From Iodobacter arcticus (GTDB lineage: Bacteria; Pseudomonadota; Gammaproteobacteria; Burkholderiales; Chitinibacteraceae), in the NCBI RefSeq assembly GCF_042664895.1, contig NZ_JBHTBQ010000014.1:248001-312000 (forward strand): DNA of 64,000 bases, in the 5' to 3' direction. Below are positions 42,688-52,161 of the stretch, piece by piece. How positions within the stretch are numbered: position 1 is the stretch's first letter; each line of letters starts with the position of its first letter. A model generated the notes under the pieces. That model saw nothing but the letters and a program-made list of their open reading frames with translations. It was not told where the DNA came from and did no database searches. A program made the position numbers and the translations under genes.

Positions 42688-43314
42688 ATGATAGCGTTGG
42701 GTCGTTTTCTCTCGGTAGAAGGCATTGATGGCGCGGGTAAAAGCACTCAACTGGCGTGGATTGCACAGTGGCTGGCTCAGCAAGGCGTTGCCTTTGTGCA
42801 AACGCGCGAGCCCGGTGGCACCCCTATGGGCGAGAAGCTGCGTGAGTTACTCCTCACCGAGCCTATGCACTTAGAAACAGAAACGCTGTTGATGTTTGCA
42901 GGGCGGCGTGAGCATCTGGCGCAGGTGATTTTACCAGCGCTGGAGCGCGGCGATTGGGTGCTGTGTGATCGCTTTAGCGATGCCAGCTATGCCTATCAAG
43001 GCGGCGGACGAGGATTACCGCGCGAGAAGTTTATTGCGCTGGAAGAATGGGTGCAGGGCAGTGGCCTAAATAAAATCCAACCTGATTTAACGTTTATTTT
43101 TGATGTACCCTTGGCGGTTAGTCAAGAGCGTATGGCAAATGGCCGTACTTTAGATCGCTTTGAGCGCGAAGCCGCTGATTTTCATGCGCGGGTGCGTGCA
43201 GCTTATTTAGAAAGAGCCGCCAGCGAGCCGGAGCGGATTCGTGTGATTGATGCTAATCGTTCTTTAGAGCAAATCCAAACCGAGCTAGCTGAGATACTGA
43301 GCACTCTACTTTAA
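42688..43314 (+). CDS. tmk: Thymidylate kinase
   Basis: dTMP kinase of 208 residues: Walker A GIDGAGKST (12-20), the DR motif REPGGTPMGEKLRELLL, and CDRFSDASYAYQGGGRG. ATG 42688 with AGGA 7 bases upstream is the start; the longer open frame runs back into the tRNA terminator. It is the first gene of a conserved tmk-holB-pilZ-tatD order. Its last 50 codons are tandemly duplicated right after the stop. Confidence 0.96.
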   Translation: MIALGRFLSVEGIDGAGKSTQLAWIAQWLAQQGVAFVQTREPGGTPMGEKLRELLLTEPMHLETETLLMFAGRREHLAQVILPALERGDWVLCDRFSDASYAYQGGGRGLPREKFIALEEWVQGSGLNKIQPDLTFIFDVPLAVSQERMANGRTLDRFEREAADFHARVRAAYLERAASEPERIRVIDANRSLEQIQTELAEILSTLL

Positions 43315-43419
43315 CGCGAAGCCGTCGGTTTCCATGAGCGGATTTGCGTGATTGATGCCAGTCGCTCTTTAGGGCAAATTCAGGCCGAGCTAGCTGAAAT
43401 ACTGGGCACCCTACTTTAA
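43315..43419 (+). pseudogene. Degenerate tandem duplicate of the tmk 3' end
   Basis: Immediately after the tmk stop, codons REAVGFH, then ERICVIDASRSLGQIQ and AELAEILGTLL followed by a stop, mirror the real C-terminus (REAADFH ... ERIRVIDANRSLEQIQTELAEILSTLL), lacking about 15 internal codons. The copy remains in one frame but has no start codon and several amino acid changes (R to C, E to G). A partial tandem duplication, since decayed, explains it best. Confidence 0.85.
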
Positions 43420-43427
43420 CCAGAGCA

Positions 43428-44459
43428 ATGAGTGCCACGATGAAAACACTTTACCCTTGGCAAGCAGCGCCTTGGTCGCAATTGATGCGTGAAATTGATC
43501 GCCTGCCACACGCCATGCTGATCACGGGTGAGGAAGGTATCGGAAAAAAGCGCTTTGCAGAATACTTGGCGCAATTTCTGCTCTGCGAAGACGAAGCAAA
43601 AACCACGGCACCATGTGGTGTATGCGATGGTTGCCGTTGGTATCTGGCCGGTAATCATCCTGATTTCCGGTTAGTTTCTCCAGAAGATGGCGATGTGGAA
43701 GCGAGTGAAGATGCCAAACCTAAGCGTAAATCGCAGGTGATTGGCGTTGATGATATTCGTGATTTGGCTGATTTTGTGAATCTGACGGCGCATCGAAAAG
43801 GCATTCGTGTGACCTTGGTGTATCCGGCAGAGGCATTAAATATGGCTGCCGCTAATGCTTTTTTAAAAACGCTGGAAGAGCCGCCATCTGGCGCAGTATT
43901 TATTCTGGTATCTAATCACTGGCGGCGCTTATTGCCTACGATACGCAGCCGCTGCCGGGTGTTTCCTATGGCGACTCCCGATCAAGCTGCGGCAATGGCA
44001 TGGCTGGCGCAGCAGCAGGTGGTTAACCCTGCTTTGCATTTATCGCATACAGGCGGCGCTCCTTTAGCTGCGCTGGATGATGCCAGTGCAGAGTGGTTGC
44101 CTAACCGTAAAGCGTTTTTAGCACATATTGCCAATCCGGCGGCTTTAGATGTGCTGGCGGTGGCTGCGGAGCTAGAAAAGGCTAAACTAGAGGTAGCCTT
44201 AGTGGTTGCTTGGTTGCAAAAGTGGGTACATGATTTAATCAATATAAAGATGACGGGCAAACTTCGCTATTATCCTGATTGGGATAGCGATTTACGCCGC
44301 ATCGCGATTCAATCCCCTGCCTTTTTTCATTACACCGATCGTTTGAATGAAGCCATGCGTCTTGCGCATCACCCTTTAAATCAGCGATTAGTGTTTGAAT
44401 CTTTATTGTTTGCTTACTTGGATGCACTGCGTGGTAAAAGCAGTAAGGGAAGAAAATGA
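43428..44459 (+). CDS. holB: DNA polymerase III subunit delta'
   Basis: A 343-residue clamp-loader subunit. P-loop-like GEEGIGKK is at 34-41, the zinc-binding cysteines are Cys53, Cys63, Cys66 and Cys69 (CGVCDGC), and the sensor motif is TLEEPPSGAVFILVS; the C-terminal collar domain follows. Start at the first ATG (43428); a second in-frame ATG four codons later is possible. It overlaps pilZ by four bases. Confidence 0.93.
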   Translation: MSATMKTLYPWQAAPWSQLMREIDRLPHAMLITGEEGIGKKRFAEYLAQFLLCEDEAKTTAPCGVCDGCRWYLAGNHPDFRLVSPEDGDVEASEDAKPKRKSQVIGVDDIRDLADFVNLTAHRKGIRVTLVYPAEALNMAAANAFLKTLEEPPSGAVFILVSNHWRRLLPTIRSRCRVFPMATPDQAAAMAWLAQQQVVNPALHLSHTGGAPLAALDDASAEWLPNRKAFLAHIANPAALDVLAVAAELEKAKLEVALVVAWLQKWVHDLINIKMTGKLRYYPDWDSDLRRIAIQSPAFFHYTDRLNEAMRLAHHPLNQRLVFESLLFAYLDALRGKSSKGRK

Positions 44460-44821
44460 GTGAACCTATTAAAGCACCGGTCTCGCGCCCTGGTGTGTTA
44501 TCACTAAATATTAAAGAAAAAGCCGCTTTATATGCTTCATACATGCCTTTTATAAAGGGGGGCGGAATTTTTATTCCGACCAATAAAGCCTATGTATTGG
44601 GCGATGAAGTTTTTATGCTGCTATCTCTTTTAGATGATCCGGCCAAAATTGCAGTATCAGGCAATGTGGTCTGGATTACGCCTCAGGGTGCGAATAATAA
44701 TCACCAGCAGGGCATCGGCGTGAAATTCTCTGGTAATGAGGCGGGTAATCAGGCTAAAACCAAGATTGAAGGCTTGCTGGGCGGCTATTTGCAATCTGCT
44801 CGCACCACGCACACGATGTAA
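44456..44821 (+). CDS. pilZ: PilZ-domain protein (type IV pilus PilZ)
   Basis: A 121-residue small PilZ protein with LSLNIKEKAALYASYMPFIKGGGIFIPT and GNVVWITPQG. The c-di-GMP-binding RxxxR motif of other PilZ proteins is not present, in line with the type IV pilus PilZ that works with FimX/PilB in pilus extension. The holB-pilZ gene order (ATGA overlap) is the common location of this gene. Confidence 0.9.
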   Translation: MSEPIKAPVSRPGVLSLNIKEKAALYASYMPFIKGGGIFIPTNKAYVLGDEVFMLLSLLDDPAKIAVSGNVVWITPQGANNNHQQGIGVKFSGNEAGNQAKTKIEGLLGGYLQSARTTHTM

Positions 44822-44841
44822 TTCGGGTGTTTTTAAAAAGA

Positions 44842-45010
44842 CCTAAGGTCTGTAGACACAGAGAACACAGAGTTTAAAAGCAGAACACTGAGAAAAGGCA
44901 TCAAGGGCAAAAGCATTTGTTTACGAAAAACATGTAATGCCTGAATCAAAATGATGCAATGTATATATGCTTACCTGTACCGCTCTGTGATTCAAGATTT
45001 AGGTTTTGTG
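44842..45010. repeat. 'CACAGAG' repeat element between pilZ and tatD
   Basis: 'aaggtctgtagacacagag' and 'agcagaacactgagaaaa' match the elements at 59638-59690 and 58484-58536. The far end 'gattcaagatttaggtttt' matches 'ggttcaagatttgggtttt' at 60977-60997, so this may be one edge-to-edge copy of a composite element. No gene is visible here. Confidence 0.6.
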
Positions 45011-45059
45011 TGCGCCAGAAGCCCTGACGTAAAACCCTATTCATTTCCTCGAAGTCCCT

Positions 45060-45830
45060 ATGTTTATTGATTCCCATTGCCATATTAATTTCCCCGATCT
45101 TGCTGCCAATATTGATCAGCACTTAGCTAAGATGGCTGAAAACAAAGTGACGCATGCCCTGTGCGTCGCTGTGAATTTGCCTGAGCTGCCATCGGTGTTG
45201 GCCCTCGCTGATGCGCACGCTAATATCTTTGCCTCAGTCGGTGTGCATCCAGATTATGAAGACACGCCAGAGCCAACGGTAGAGCAGCTTGTTGAGTTGG
45301 CAAAGCACAAAAAGGTAGTGGCGATTGGTGAAACGGGGCTGGATTATTATCGCTTGCAAGGTGATTTAGAATGGCAGCGCGAGCGCTTTAGAGTGCATAT
45401 TCGTGCCGCAAAAATAGCAGGTTTACCGCTGATTATTCATACCCGATCATCGAGCGAGGATACGATTCGCATCCTTAAAGAAGAAGGCGCGGCGGAAGTC
45501 GGTGGCGTATTGCACTGCTTTACGGAAAGCTGGGAAGTGGCACAGGCGGCGATGGAGCTAGGGTTTTATATTTCTTTCTCCGGCATCGTTTCTTTCAAAA
45601 AAGCCGTTGAGCTACACGAAGTGGCGCGTTTAGTGCCTTTAGATCGAATGCTCATCGAAACCGATTCGCCCTATCTGGCGCCTGTACCGTTCCGTGGCAA
45701 GCAAAACCAGCCTGCTTGGGTGCGCCATGTGGCCGAATCAATTGCCGATTTGCGCGGTGTGAGCGTGAATCAGATTGCTGATGCGAGTACAGCTAACTTC
45801 TTTAAACTCTTTCACCGAGCCACAGTATGA
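45060..45830 (+). CDS. TatD-family metal-dependent hydrolase
   Basis: A 256-residue TIM-barrel metallohydrolase (TatD/YcfH group; DNase or tRNA-related exonuclease). Metal motifs: FIDSHCHINF at the start, IGETGLDYYR, PLIIHTR, LHCFTES, and IETDSPYLAP. Full length. It overlaps the next gene by four bases (ATGA), so the two are likely cotranscribed and translationally coupled. Confidence 0.92.
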   Translation: MFIDSHCHINFPDLAANIDQHLAKMAENKVTHALCVAVNLPELPSVLALADAHANIFASVGVHPDYEDTPEPTVEQLVELAKHKKVVAIGETGLDYYRLQGDLEWQRERFRVHIRAAKIAGLPLIIHTRSSSEDTIRILKEEGAAEVGGVLHCFTESWEVAQAAMELGFYISFSGIVSFKKAVELHEVARLVPLDRMLIETDSPYLAPVPFRGKQNQPAWVRHVAESIADLRGVSVNQIADASTANFFKLFHRATV

Positions 45831-46603
45831 AAGTAGAGGCGCTTTTACTGGGCGTAGGTTCTAGCGGTGGTTCGCCAGCGCTGGGCTGTGCTTGCCCGAC
45901 TTGCGCCTCGACCGACCCTAAAAACAACCGCACTCGTGCTTCTGCTGTGCTGCGTGCAGGGGGTAAAACTTTTCTGATCGATACCGGCCCCGATCTGCGC
46001 CATCAGGCCCTGCGCGAGCAGCTATTGCATGTGGATGCGGTGCTCTATACCCATCCTCACGCCGATCATTTGAACGGTATCGACGATATTCGCTCTTTTT
46101 GCTGGCTACAAAAAGCGGCCATACCGGTGTTTGGTAACGAGTTTATGCTCGACCACATCCGCCAGCGTTTCCCCTACACCCTGTTTCCGCCTAATAATTT
46201 TTGGGATAAACCGGTGCTCACCCTGCACCCCGTGAGCGATAGCACCTTTGAATTTGCGGGCATTGCTATCGAGCCGATCCCCTTGATGCATGGAAAATGG
46301 CCGATTCTGGGCTATCGCATCGGCAATGTGGCGTACTTAACCGATGTGTCCGAGATCCCCGCTACCAGCATCGCTAAGCTACAAGGCTTAGATATCGTAT
46401 TCTTAGATTGCTTACGGCGCGTGCCTCACCCTACGCATTTTTCTGTTGATCAAGCCATTGCCGCCGCCAAGCAAATTGGCGCCAAGCAAACCGTGATGAT
46501 CCATATGACCCACGAGCTGGAATACCACACGCTTTCGCAAGAATTGCCTGCGGGGATGGTGGTGGGGTACGACGGCATGCGATTGGTCAGTGAAGCAACT
46601 TAA
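45827..46603 (+). CDS. Metallo-beta-lactamase-fold hydrolase (PhnP-like)
   Basis: A 258-residue MBL-fold phosphodiesterase-like protein. It has the typical N-terminal LGVGSSGGSPALGCACPTC with two extra Cys (zinc site of PhnP), the metal motif THPHADHLNGIDD, a second His at MHGKWPILGYRI, Asp in YLTDVSEIP, and His in MIHMTHELEYH. PhnP cleaves cyclic phosphodiesters in phosphonate use; no phn genes are near, so a housekeeping phosphodiesterase role with the tatD gene is more likely. Confidence 0.87.
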   Translation: MKVEALLLGVGSSGGSPALGCACPTCASTDPKNNRTRASAVLRAGGKTFLIDTGPDLRHQALREQLLHVDAVLYTHPHADHLNGIDDIRSFCWLQKAAIPVFGNEFMLDHIRQRFPYTLFPPNNFWDKPVLTLHPVSDSTFEFAGIAIEPIPLMHGKWPILGYRIGNVAYLTDVSEIPATSIAKLQGLDIVFLDCLRRVPHPTHFSVDQAIAAAKQIGAKQTVMIHMTHELEYHTLSQELPAGMVVGYDGMRLVSEAT

Positions 46604-46854
46604 TTAGCTCACCTCATATGCTGCCTTAATTGTTTCTTAAAGTTAACAAGATGGTTAAGCAATTGCTGGCTCTGAAACAAAAAATAGCAGTGATTTGATT
46701 ATTATTTGCATATTTCTGTCATATCTCTGAATGATAATCAGCTGTCGATGAAAGGTAAGGGATTATTCACAGAAAAATTTTAGGGCTAACTTTCATGATC
46801 TAATGGTGTCTCTTACAGGTATTTATCTGTATCCGTAATAGAGATGCTGTGCAT

Positions 46855-48300
46855 ATGCTAAAGCTCCAGATTACGTTGCGCAGGGCTATTCCCTGCGCCT
46901 GCGCCCTTTTAGCGGCTTGTGCCGCTGCCCCACAGGCCGAGAAACACGGCCATCCTCTCCCTGCTTATTACCCTGCTGCTCAAACTCCTCCTTCTGCCCA
47001 AGCTACCTCGGCTGCTACTTTGGGCTGGAAAAACCTATTTGTTGATCCGTATTTGCAAGGGCTAATTAGCAATGCGCTGGCTTATAACAGCGATTTGCAA
47101 GTGGCCAGTGCCCGTGTGGCAGAAGCAAAAGCGCTGTATGGCATTCAGGATGCAAATCGTTGGCCGATGGTGGCGGTGGGGGCAGAAGCAGGGCGGGCTC
47201 GTAAGCCGGCTGATTTATCGCCCGTCCGCAAGACTTTGCTAGGAAGTCAGTACCAGGTGGGCTTTAGTCTTGCTACTTACGAGCTGGATTTTTGGGGAAG
47301 AGTCAGCAGCTTAAATGAGGCGGCCTTGGCGCAATTTATGGCGAGCGCAGAAGCCAAACAGGCGTTTCAGATCAGCTTAATTGCCTTAGTGAGCAATAGC
47401 TATTTGCAAGATTTAGAGCTGGCCGAGCGGGTGTCTTTGGCGGAAAAAACCTTGGCTAGTCGCGAAGAGTCGTTGCGAATTATGCAGCGGCGTGTGGATG
47501 TGGGCAGCGCTTCAGATTTGGTTTTGCGACAAGCACAAATACTGATGTTTTCTACCCGTAGCGAGCTGGCCGTCTTAAAGCGCCAGCAGGCCCAGAATAC
47601 GGCTTTATTGGCCCAGCTCACAGGGCATGCTGATTTACCAAAAACCACTCATTTAGCTTTAGATCAGCAGGGCTTGGAGCGTGAAATTGTGGCCGGTTTG
47701 CCGAGCGATCTTTTGCTCCAGCGCCCAGATTTGCGCGCCGCCGAGCAAAAGCTCAAAGCAAGCCGAGCCAATGTAAAGGCGGCACGCGCGGCCTTTTTCC
47801 CTAGCATTACCCTCACAGGCATGGCGGGAATGGCGAGTAGTGATCTGGATCGCCTCTTTAGCTCTGGGCAGCAAATTTGGAGCTTTCTACCGCAGATTTC
47901 TTTGCCGCTATTTGATGCGGGGCTGACTCAGCATAATTTGGATCTGGCCGAGGCACGTAAGCATCTGGCGGTGGCCAATTACGAAAGTACCGTGCGCAGT
48001 GCTTTTCGTGATGTATCCAATGCCTTGGCGGCCCAGCACTGGCTGACTGTTCAACTGGCGGAGCAAACCGAGCTGGTGAAATTTGAGGCAGAGCGCACAC
48101 GGCTGGCTGATCTGCGCTATGAGCATGGCGCAATTACTTATTTAGAAGTATTGGATGCCAAACGCGCCTTATTTAGTGCAGAGCAAGCACTGGTGCAACT
48201 GCGGCGTGCCCGGTTATCCAGCACCGTCGATCTTTATGTGGCCGTGGGTGGTGGACAAGATGAGTTGCTGACGCCTGCTGGTAAAAAGGAAGAAAAATGA
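46855..48300 (+). CDS. Outer-membrane factor lipoprotein (NodT/TolC type)
   Basis: Efflux outer-membrane channel of about 481 residues. The signal peptide ends at lipobox ALLAAC, giving a lipid-anchored protein; the body is the alpha/beta barrel-tunnel fold with its typical inner pair of repeats (RVAEAKALYGIQDANRWP and ASRANVKAARAAFFPSITLTG). A GTG two codons upstream is an alternative start. The next three genes supply the adaptor and ABC parts of the exporter. The stop overlaps the HlyD start by four bases. Confidence 0.9.
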   Translation: MLKLQITLRRAIPCACALLAACAAAPQAEKHGHPLPAYYPAAQTPPSAQATSAATLGWKNLFVDPYLQGLISNALAYNSDLQVASARVAEAKALYGIQDANRWPMVAVGAEAGRARKPADLSPVRKTLLGSQYQVGFSLATYELDFWGRVSSLNEAALAQFMASAEAKQAFQISLIALVSNSYLQDLELAERVSLAEKTLASREESLRIMQRRVDVGSASDLVLRQAQILMFSTRSELAVLKRQQAQNTALLAQLTGHADLPKTTHLALDQQGLEREIVAGLPSDLLLQRPDLRAAEQKLKASRANVKAARAAFFPSITLTGMAGMASSDLDRLFSSGQQIWSFLPQISLPLFDAGLTQHNLDLAEARKHLAVANYESTVRSAFRDVSNALAAQHWLTVQLAEQTELVKFEAERTRLADLRYEHGAITYLEVLDAKRALFSAEQALVQLRRARLSSTVDLYVAVGGGQDELLTPAGKKEEK

Positions 48301-49370
48301 AACTGACACTCAAAAATGGCTTGATTGGCGCGGGCGTGGCACTGGTATTGCTGGTGGCAGGGGCTGCAATTTGGTTTTTTGTGCATAAAGACGATGATAA
48401 GCCTAAGGACTTTGCTGCCAGTAATGGGCGCTTGGAAGCCACCGAGGTAAATGTGGCCAGCAAGATGGCAGGGCGTGTGCAGGAAATCTTGGTTAAAGAA
48501 GGCGATTTGGTGAAGCAAAATGATGTGCTCGCCAAAATGGATATGTCGGCATTGCAAGCTCAGCTATTACAAGCAAGGGCAGAGCTAGCCAATGCGATCA
48601 GTCGAAAAGATGCTGCATTGGCGCAAATTGCCCAACGCGATGCGGATGCCGCTACGGCGCAGGCGGTATTGCTGCAAAGAAATTCTGAGCTGGATTTGGC
48701 AGGAAAAACAGCAGCTAGATCGAAAGCATTGCTGCTAGAGCGAGCCACTTCGGTGCAAGAGGCAGATAACGATAGCGCCCGGCTCAATAATGCGCGGGCC
48801 GCTGTGACCGTGGCAAAAGCGCAGATTGCCACCGCAGATGCAGGCATTCGTGCGGCCCATGCACAGGTGCAGCAGGCAGAGGCGGGGATTCTTGCCGCCG
48901 ACGCTGGAGTGAAGCGTTTAAAGAGTGATTTAGAAGACGGCATTTTGCGTGCGCCACTGGCTGGGCGCGTTCAGTTTAGGGTGGCGCAGCCGGGTGAAGT
49001 GGTGGGCAATGGCGGTAATGTGCTCAGCCTGATTGATTTAAGCGATGTGTATATGACGTTTTTCCTGCCGACCAATTTGGCAGGGCGGGTGGCGCTGGGA
49101 TCTGATGTGCGCTTGGTGCTCGATGCGGCAAAGCAATATGTGATACCGGCTAAGGTGTCTTTTGTGGCTGATGTTGCCCAATTCACCCCTAAAACGGTGG
49201 AAACAGAAAACGAGCGCGAAAAACTAATGTTTCGCATCAAGGCAAGGATTGATCCAGAGCTATTGAAAAAGAATATTCAAAGCGTAAAAACGGGCGTGCC
49301 GGGCGTGGCTCATGTGCAGTTGAATGCCTCTCAGCCTTGGGCCAAAGAGCTTAAAGTGAACTTACCATGA
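48297..49370 (+). CDS. HlyD-family membrane fusion protein (YhiI-like)
   Basis: Periplasmic adaptor of 357 residues: membrane anchor (about 10-28), biotinyl-lipoyl halves (EATEVNVASKMAGRVQEILVKEGDLVKQNDVLA; and GILRAPLAGRVQFRVAQPGEVV), and a long coiled-coil hairpin (about 75-190, alanine-rich) that meets the OMF. It matches E. coli YhiI, encoded beside rbbA and yhhJ. The stop overlaps the rbbA-like start. Confidence 0.92.
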   Translation: MKLTLKNGLIGAGVALVLLVAGAAIWFFVHKDDDKPKDFAASNGRLEATEVNVASKMAGRVQEILVKEGDLVKQNDVLAKMDMSALQAQLLQARAELANAISRKDAALAQIAQRDADAATAQAVLLQRNSELDLAGKTAARSKALLLERATSVQEADNDSARLNNARAAVTVAKAQIATADAGIRAAHAQVQQAEAGILAADAGVKRLKSDLEDGILRAPLAGRVQFRVAQPGEVVGNGGNVLSLIDLSDVYMTFFLPTNLAGRVALGSDVRLVLDAAKQYVIPAKVSFVADVAQFTPKTVETENEREKLMFRIKARIDPELLKKNIQSVKTGVPGVAHVQLNASQPWAKELKVNLP

Positions 49371-52153
49371 GTAAGCCAGCGTCTGATCCGGTGGTGCGTT
49401 TAAAAGGCCTCAGCCATTTATACGGCGAAAAACAGGCTGCCGATGATGTCAGCCTAGATGTGCCATCGGGCTGCATGGTTGGCTTGATTGGCCCGGATGG
49501 TGTGGGCAAATCAACATGGCTGGGGCTGATTGCTGGCGCACGCAAAATTCAGCAGGGCAGTGTAGAAGTATTGGGCGGCGATATGCGCAGCGCCAGCCAT
49601 CGGCGCGATGTATGCAGCCGAATTGCCTATATGCCGCAGGGTTTGGGGAAAAATCTTTACCCCACTTTATCGGTCTTTGAAAATATTGATTTCTTTGGCC
49701 ACCTATTTGGGCAATCCCGTAGTGAGCGCAAGCAGCGAATTGAAAAACTACTGGCTAGCACAGGCTTAACTGAATTTTCTGATCGCCCGGCGCAAAAACT
49801 ATCTGGCGGTATGAAACAAAAGCTAGGGCTTTGCTGCGCATTAATTCATGATCCCGATTTATTGATTCTGGATGAGCCCACTACCGGTGTTGATCCTTTA
49901 TCCCGCCGCCAATTTTGGGAGCTGATCACCGAAATCCGTGAGCGTCGCCCCAGTATGAGCGTGATGGTAGCGACGGCGTATATGGAGGAAGCAGAGCAAT
50001 ATGATTGGCTGGTGGCAGTGGATGATGGCAAGGTTTTGGGCACGGGCAGCCCTGCCGAGCTGAAAGAGAAAACGAAGAAATCTACGTTAGAAGAAGCCTT
50101 TTTGGCCATGCTGCCCGAAGAAAAACGCCAAGGGCATGAGGCATTAAAAATCCCGCCTCGCCCCGAAGGCATGGATGAGGTTGTGATTGATGCCAAAGGC
50201 TTGCAAATGCGCTTTGGTGATTTTATTGCCGTGGATGATGTCACGCTGCAAGTGGAGAAAGGCGAGATTTTTGGTTTTTTGGGCTCGAATGGCTGTGGCA
50301 AATCAACCACGATGAAAATGCTCACCGGTCTGCTGCCACCGACCAAAGGCACGGCCAGCTTATTAGGCCAGCCCATCGATGCGAGCAATATCGAAACCCG
50401 CCGCCGCGTGGGCTATATGTCGCAAGCCTTCTCGCTGTATAGCGAGCTGACAGTTGAAAAAAACTTGGATTTACACGCCAAATTATTTCATCTGCCAGAG
50501 GACGAAGTGGCCGACCGGCTGGCAGAGCTCACCGAGCATTTTGGTTTGAAATCGGTGCTTAAGCAGTTTCCGGAAGACTTGCCGCTGGGCATACGCCAGC
50601 GCCTGCAACTGGCTGTGGCGGTATTGCATAAACCCGATGTCTTGATTTTGGATGAGCCCACTTCGGGTGTAGACCCCGTGGCGCGCGATCAGTTTTGGGC
50701 TTTGATGATCGATCTGGCGCGTAAAGATGGCGTGACGATTTTTATCTCTACCCACTTTATGAATGAGGCACAGCGCTGCGATCGAATCTCGATGATGCAC
50801 GCAGGCAAGGTGCTCGATAGCGGCAGCCCCGCAGAGTTGGTAGAAAAGCGTAAAGCAAAAAATCTGGAAGAAGCCTTTATTGGCTATCTGGAAGAAGCAA
50901 CTGAGGCAGATAAAACAGATAAATCGACACCCGCCACAGAAGCAAAACCTGCCACAGCGGATAAACCTGCAAGCGCGGATGAAGCTGCTCCTGCCAAAGA
51001 TTCCCCCGCCAGCCGTGAGACGCCACCTCGTTTTAGCCTTGGTCGCCTGCTTTGCTATAGCGCGCGTGAATCGCTTGAGCTGCGGCGTGATCCTATCCGG
51101 CTGACGATGGCCCTGATCGGCTCTTTGCTGCTGATGCTGGTGATGGGCTACGGAATTAGCATGGATGTGGAAAACCTGAATTTTGCGGTGCTAGATCAAG
51201 ATCACAGCGAAGCCAGCCAAGATTATGCCTTGCGAATTGCAGGCTCACGCTATTTTATTGAGCGGCCTGCTTTGCAAAATCATGCAGAAATCAGTGAAAG
51301 GATGCGCTCGGGCGAGTTGGCCTTGGCGATCAATATTCCCCCCAATTTTGGCCGTGATTTAGCCAATGGCGCGAAGCCGGAAGTAGGCGTGTGGATCGAT
51401 GGCGCGATGCCCATGCGGGCCGAAACGGTAAAAGGCTATGTGCAAGCGATGCATTTAAGCACGCTGAGTGATTGGGCAATGAGCGTAACAGGCCAAGCGC
51501 CAAAAGCCTTAGCAGATATTCAAGTGCGTTTTCTTTACAACCCAGAGCTACGTAGCTTGGTGGCGATGGTGCCTAAGGTGATTCCGCTGATGCTGGTGTT
51601 TATTCCGGCGATGTTGATGGCACTGGGCGTGGTTAGGGAAAAAGAATTAGGCTCAATTATGAATGTTTACACCACGCCTGTAACCAAGCTGGAATTCCTA
51701 TTAGGCAAGCAATTGCCCTATATCTTATTATCGCTGATTAGTTTTATTTTCATGTTTCTGCTGGCGATTACGTTATTTCAAGTGCCATTTACAGGCAGCT
51801 TTATCACCTTGCTGGTCGCTACTTTTTTATATGTAACTGCCGCAACAGGTTTGGGCTTATTGGCGTCAACCATGACCAATAGTCAGGTTGCAGCGATTGC
51901 GGTGGCAACGATAGGCACGATGATTCCGGCGATTCAATATTCCGGCATGATCGATCCTATTTCTTCATTACAAGGCTTGGGGGGATGGATAGGGAAGATT
52001 TATCCAACCTCGTATTATTTAACCATTAGCAGCGGCACTTTTTCCAAAGGGCTTGGATTTACTGAATTAAGCAGCGCTTTCTTTTCATTGATGCTCATCA
52101 TTCCAGCGCTCACGCTGGCTTCTGTGTTGCTATTGAAAAAGCAGGGGAAATAG
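49367..52153 (+). CDS. rbbA: RbbA-like fused double ABC ATPase and permease
   Basis: A 928-residue fusion: two ABC ATPase domains (about 8-240, Walker A GPDGVGKST at 42-50; and 265-505, Walker A GSNGCGKST near 307) and a C-terminal ABC-2 permease domain (about 560-928). An Ala/Lys/Asp-rich linker (about 510-550, DKTDKSTPATEAKPATADK) joins them. E. coli RbbA was reported as a ribosome-associated ATPase, but its place here, in an exporter operon with OMF and HlyD genes, argues for a transporter. Confidence 0.9.
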   Translation: MSKPASDPVVRLKGLSHLYGEKQAADDVSLDVPSGCMVGLIGPDGVGKSTWLGLIAGARKIQQGSVEVLGGDMRSASHRRDVCSRIAYMPQGLGKNLYPTLSVFENIDFFGHLFGQSRSERKQRIEKLLASTGLTEFSDRPAQKLSGGMKQKLGLCCALIHDPDLLILDEPTTGVDPLSRRQFWELITEIRERRPSMSVMVATAYMEEAEQYDWLVAVDDGKVLGTGSPAELKEKTKKSTLEEAFLAMLPEEKRQGHEALKIPPRPEGMDEVVIDAKGLQMRFGDFIAVDDVTLQVEKGEIFGFLGSNGCGKSTTMKMLTGLLPPTKGTASLLGQPIDASNIETRRRVGYMSQAFSLYSELTVEKNLDLHAKLFHLPEDEVADRLAELTEHFGLKSVLKQFPEDLPLGIRQRLQLAVAVLHKPDVLILDEPTSGVDPVARDQFWALMIDLARKDGVTIFISTHFMNEAQRCDRISMMHAGKVLDSGSPAELVEKRKAKNLEEAFIGYLEEATEADKTDKSTPATEAKPATADKPASADEAAPAKDSPASRETPPRFSLGRLLCYSARESLELRRDPIRLTMALIGSLLLMLVMGYGISMDVENLNFAVLDQDHSEASQDYALRIAGSRYFIERPALQNHAEISERMRSGELALAINIPPNFGRDLANGAKPEVGVWIDGAMPMRAETVKGYVQAMHLSTLSDWAMSVTGQAPKALADIQVRFLYNPELRSLVAMVPKVIPLMLVFIPAMLMALGVVREKELGSIMNVYTTPVTKLEFLLGKQLPYILLSLISFIFMFLLAITLFQVPFTGSFITLLVATFLYVTAATGLGLLASTMTNSQVAAIAVATIGTMIPAIQYSGMIDPISSLQGLGGWIGKIYPTSYYLTISSGTFSKGLGFTELSSAFFSLMLIIPALTLASVLLLKKQGK

Positions 52154-52161
52154 GTGCAAAA

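Noticed and set aside
46725..46745. Fur-like 'aatgataatcag' before the exporter operon
   Set aside because: Only one half resembles the consensus and there is no inverted partner.
49846..50388. 180-codon frame antisense to the RbbA-like gene
   Set aside because: Shadow of conserved ABC ATPase coding; Ser-rich composition typical of antisense frames.
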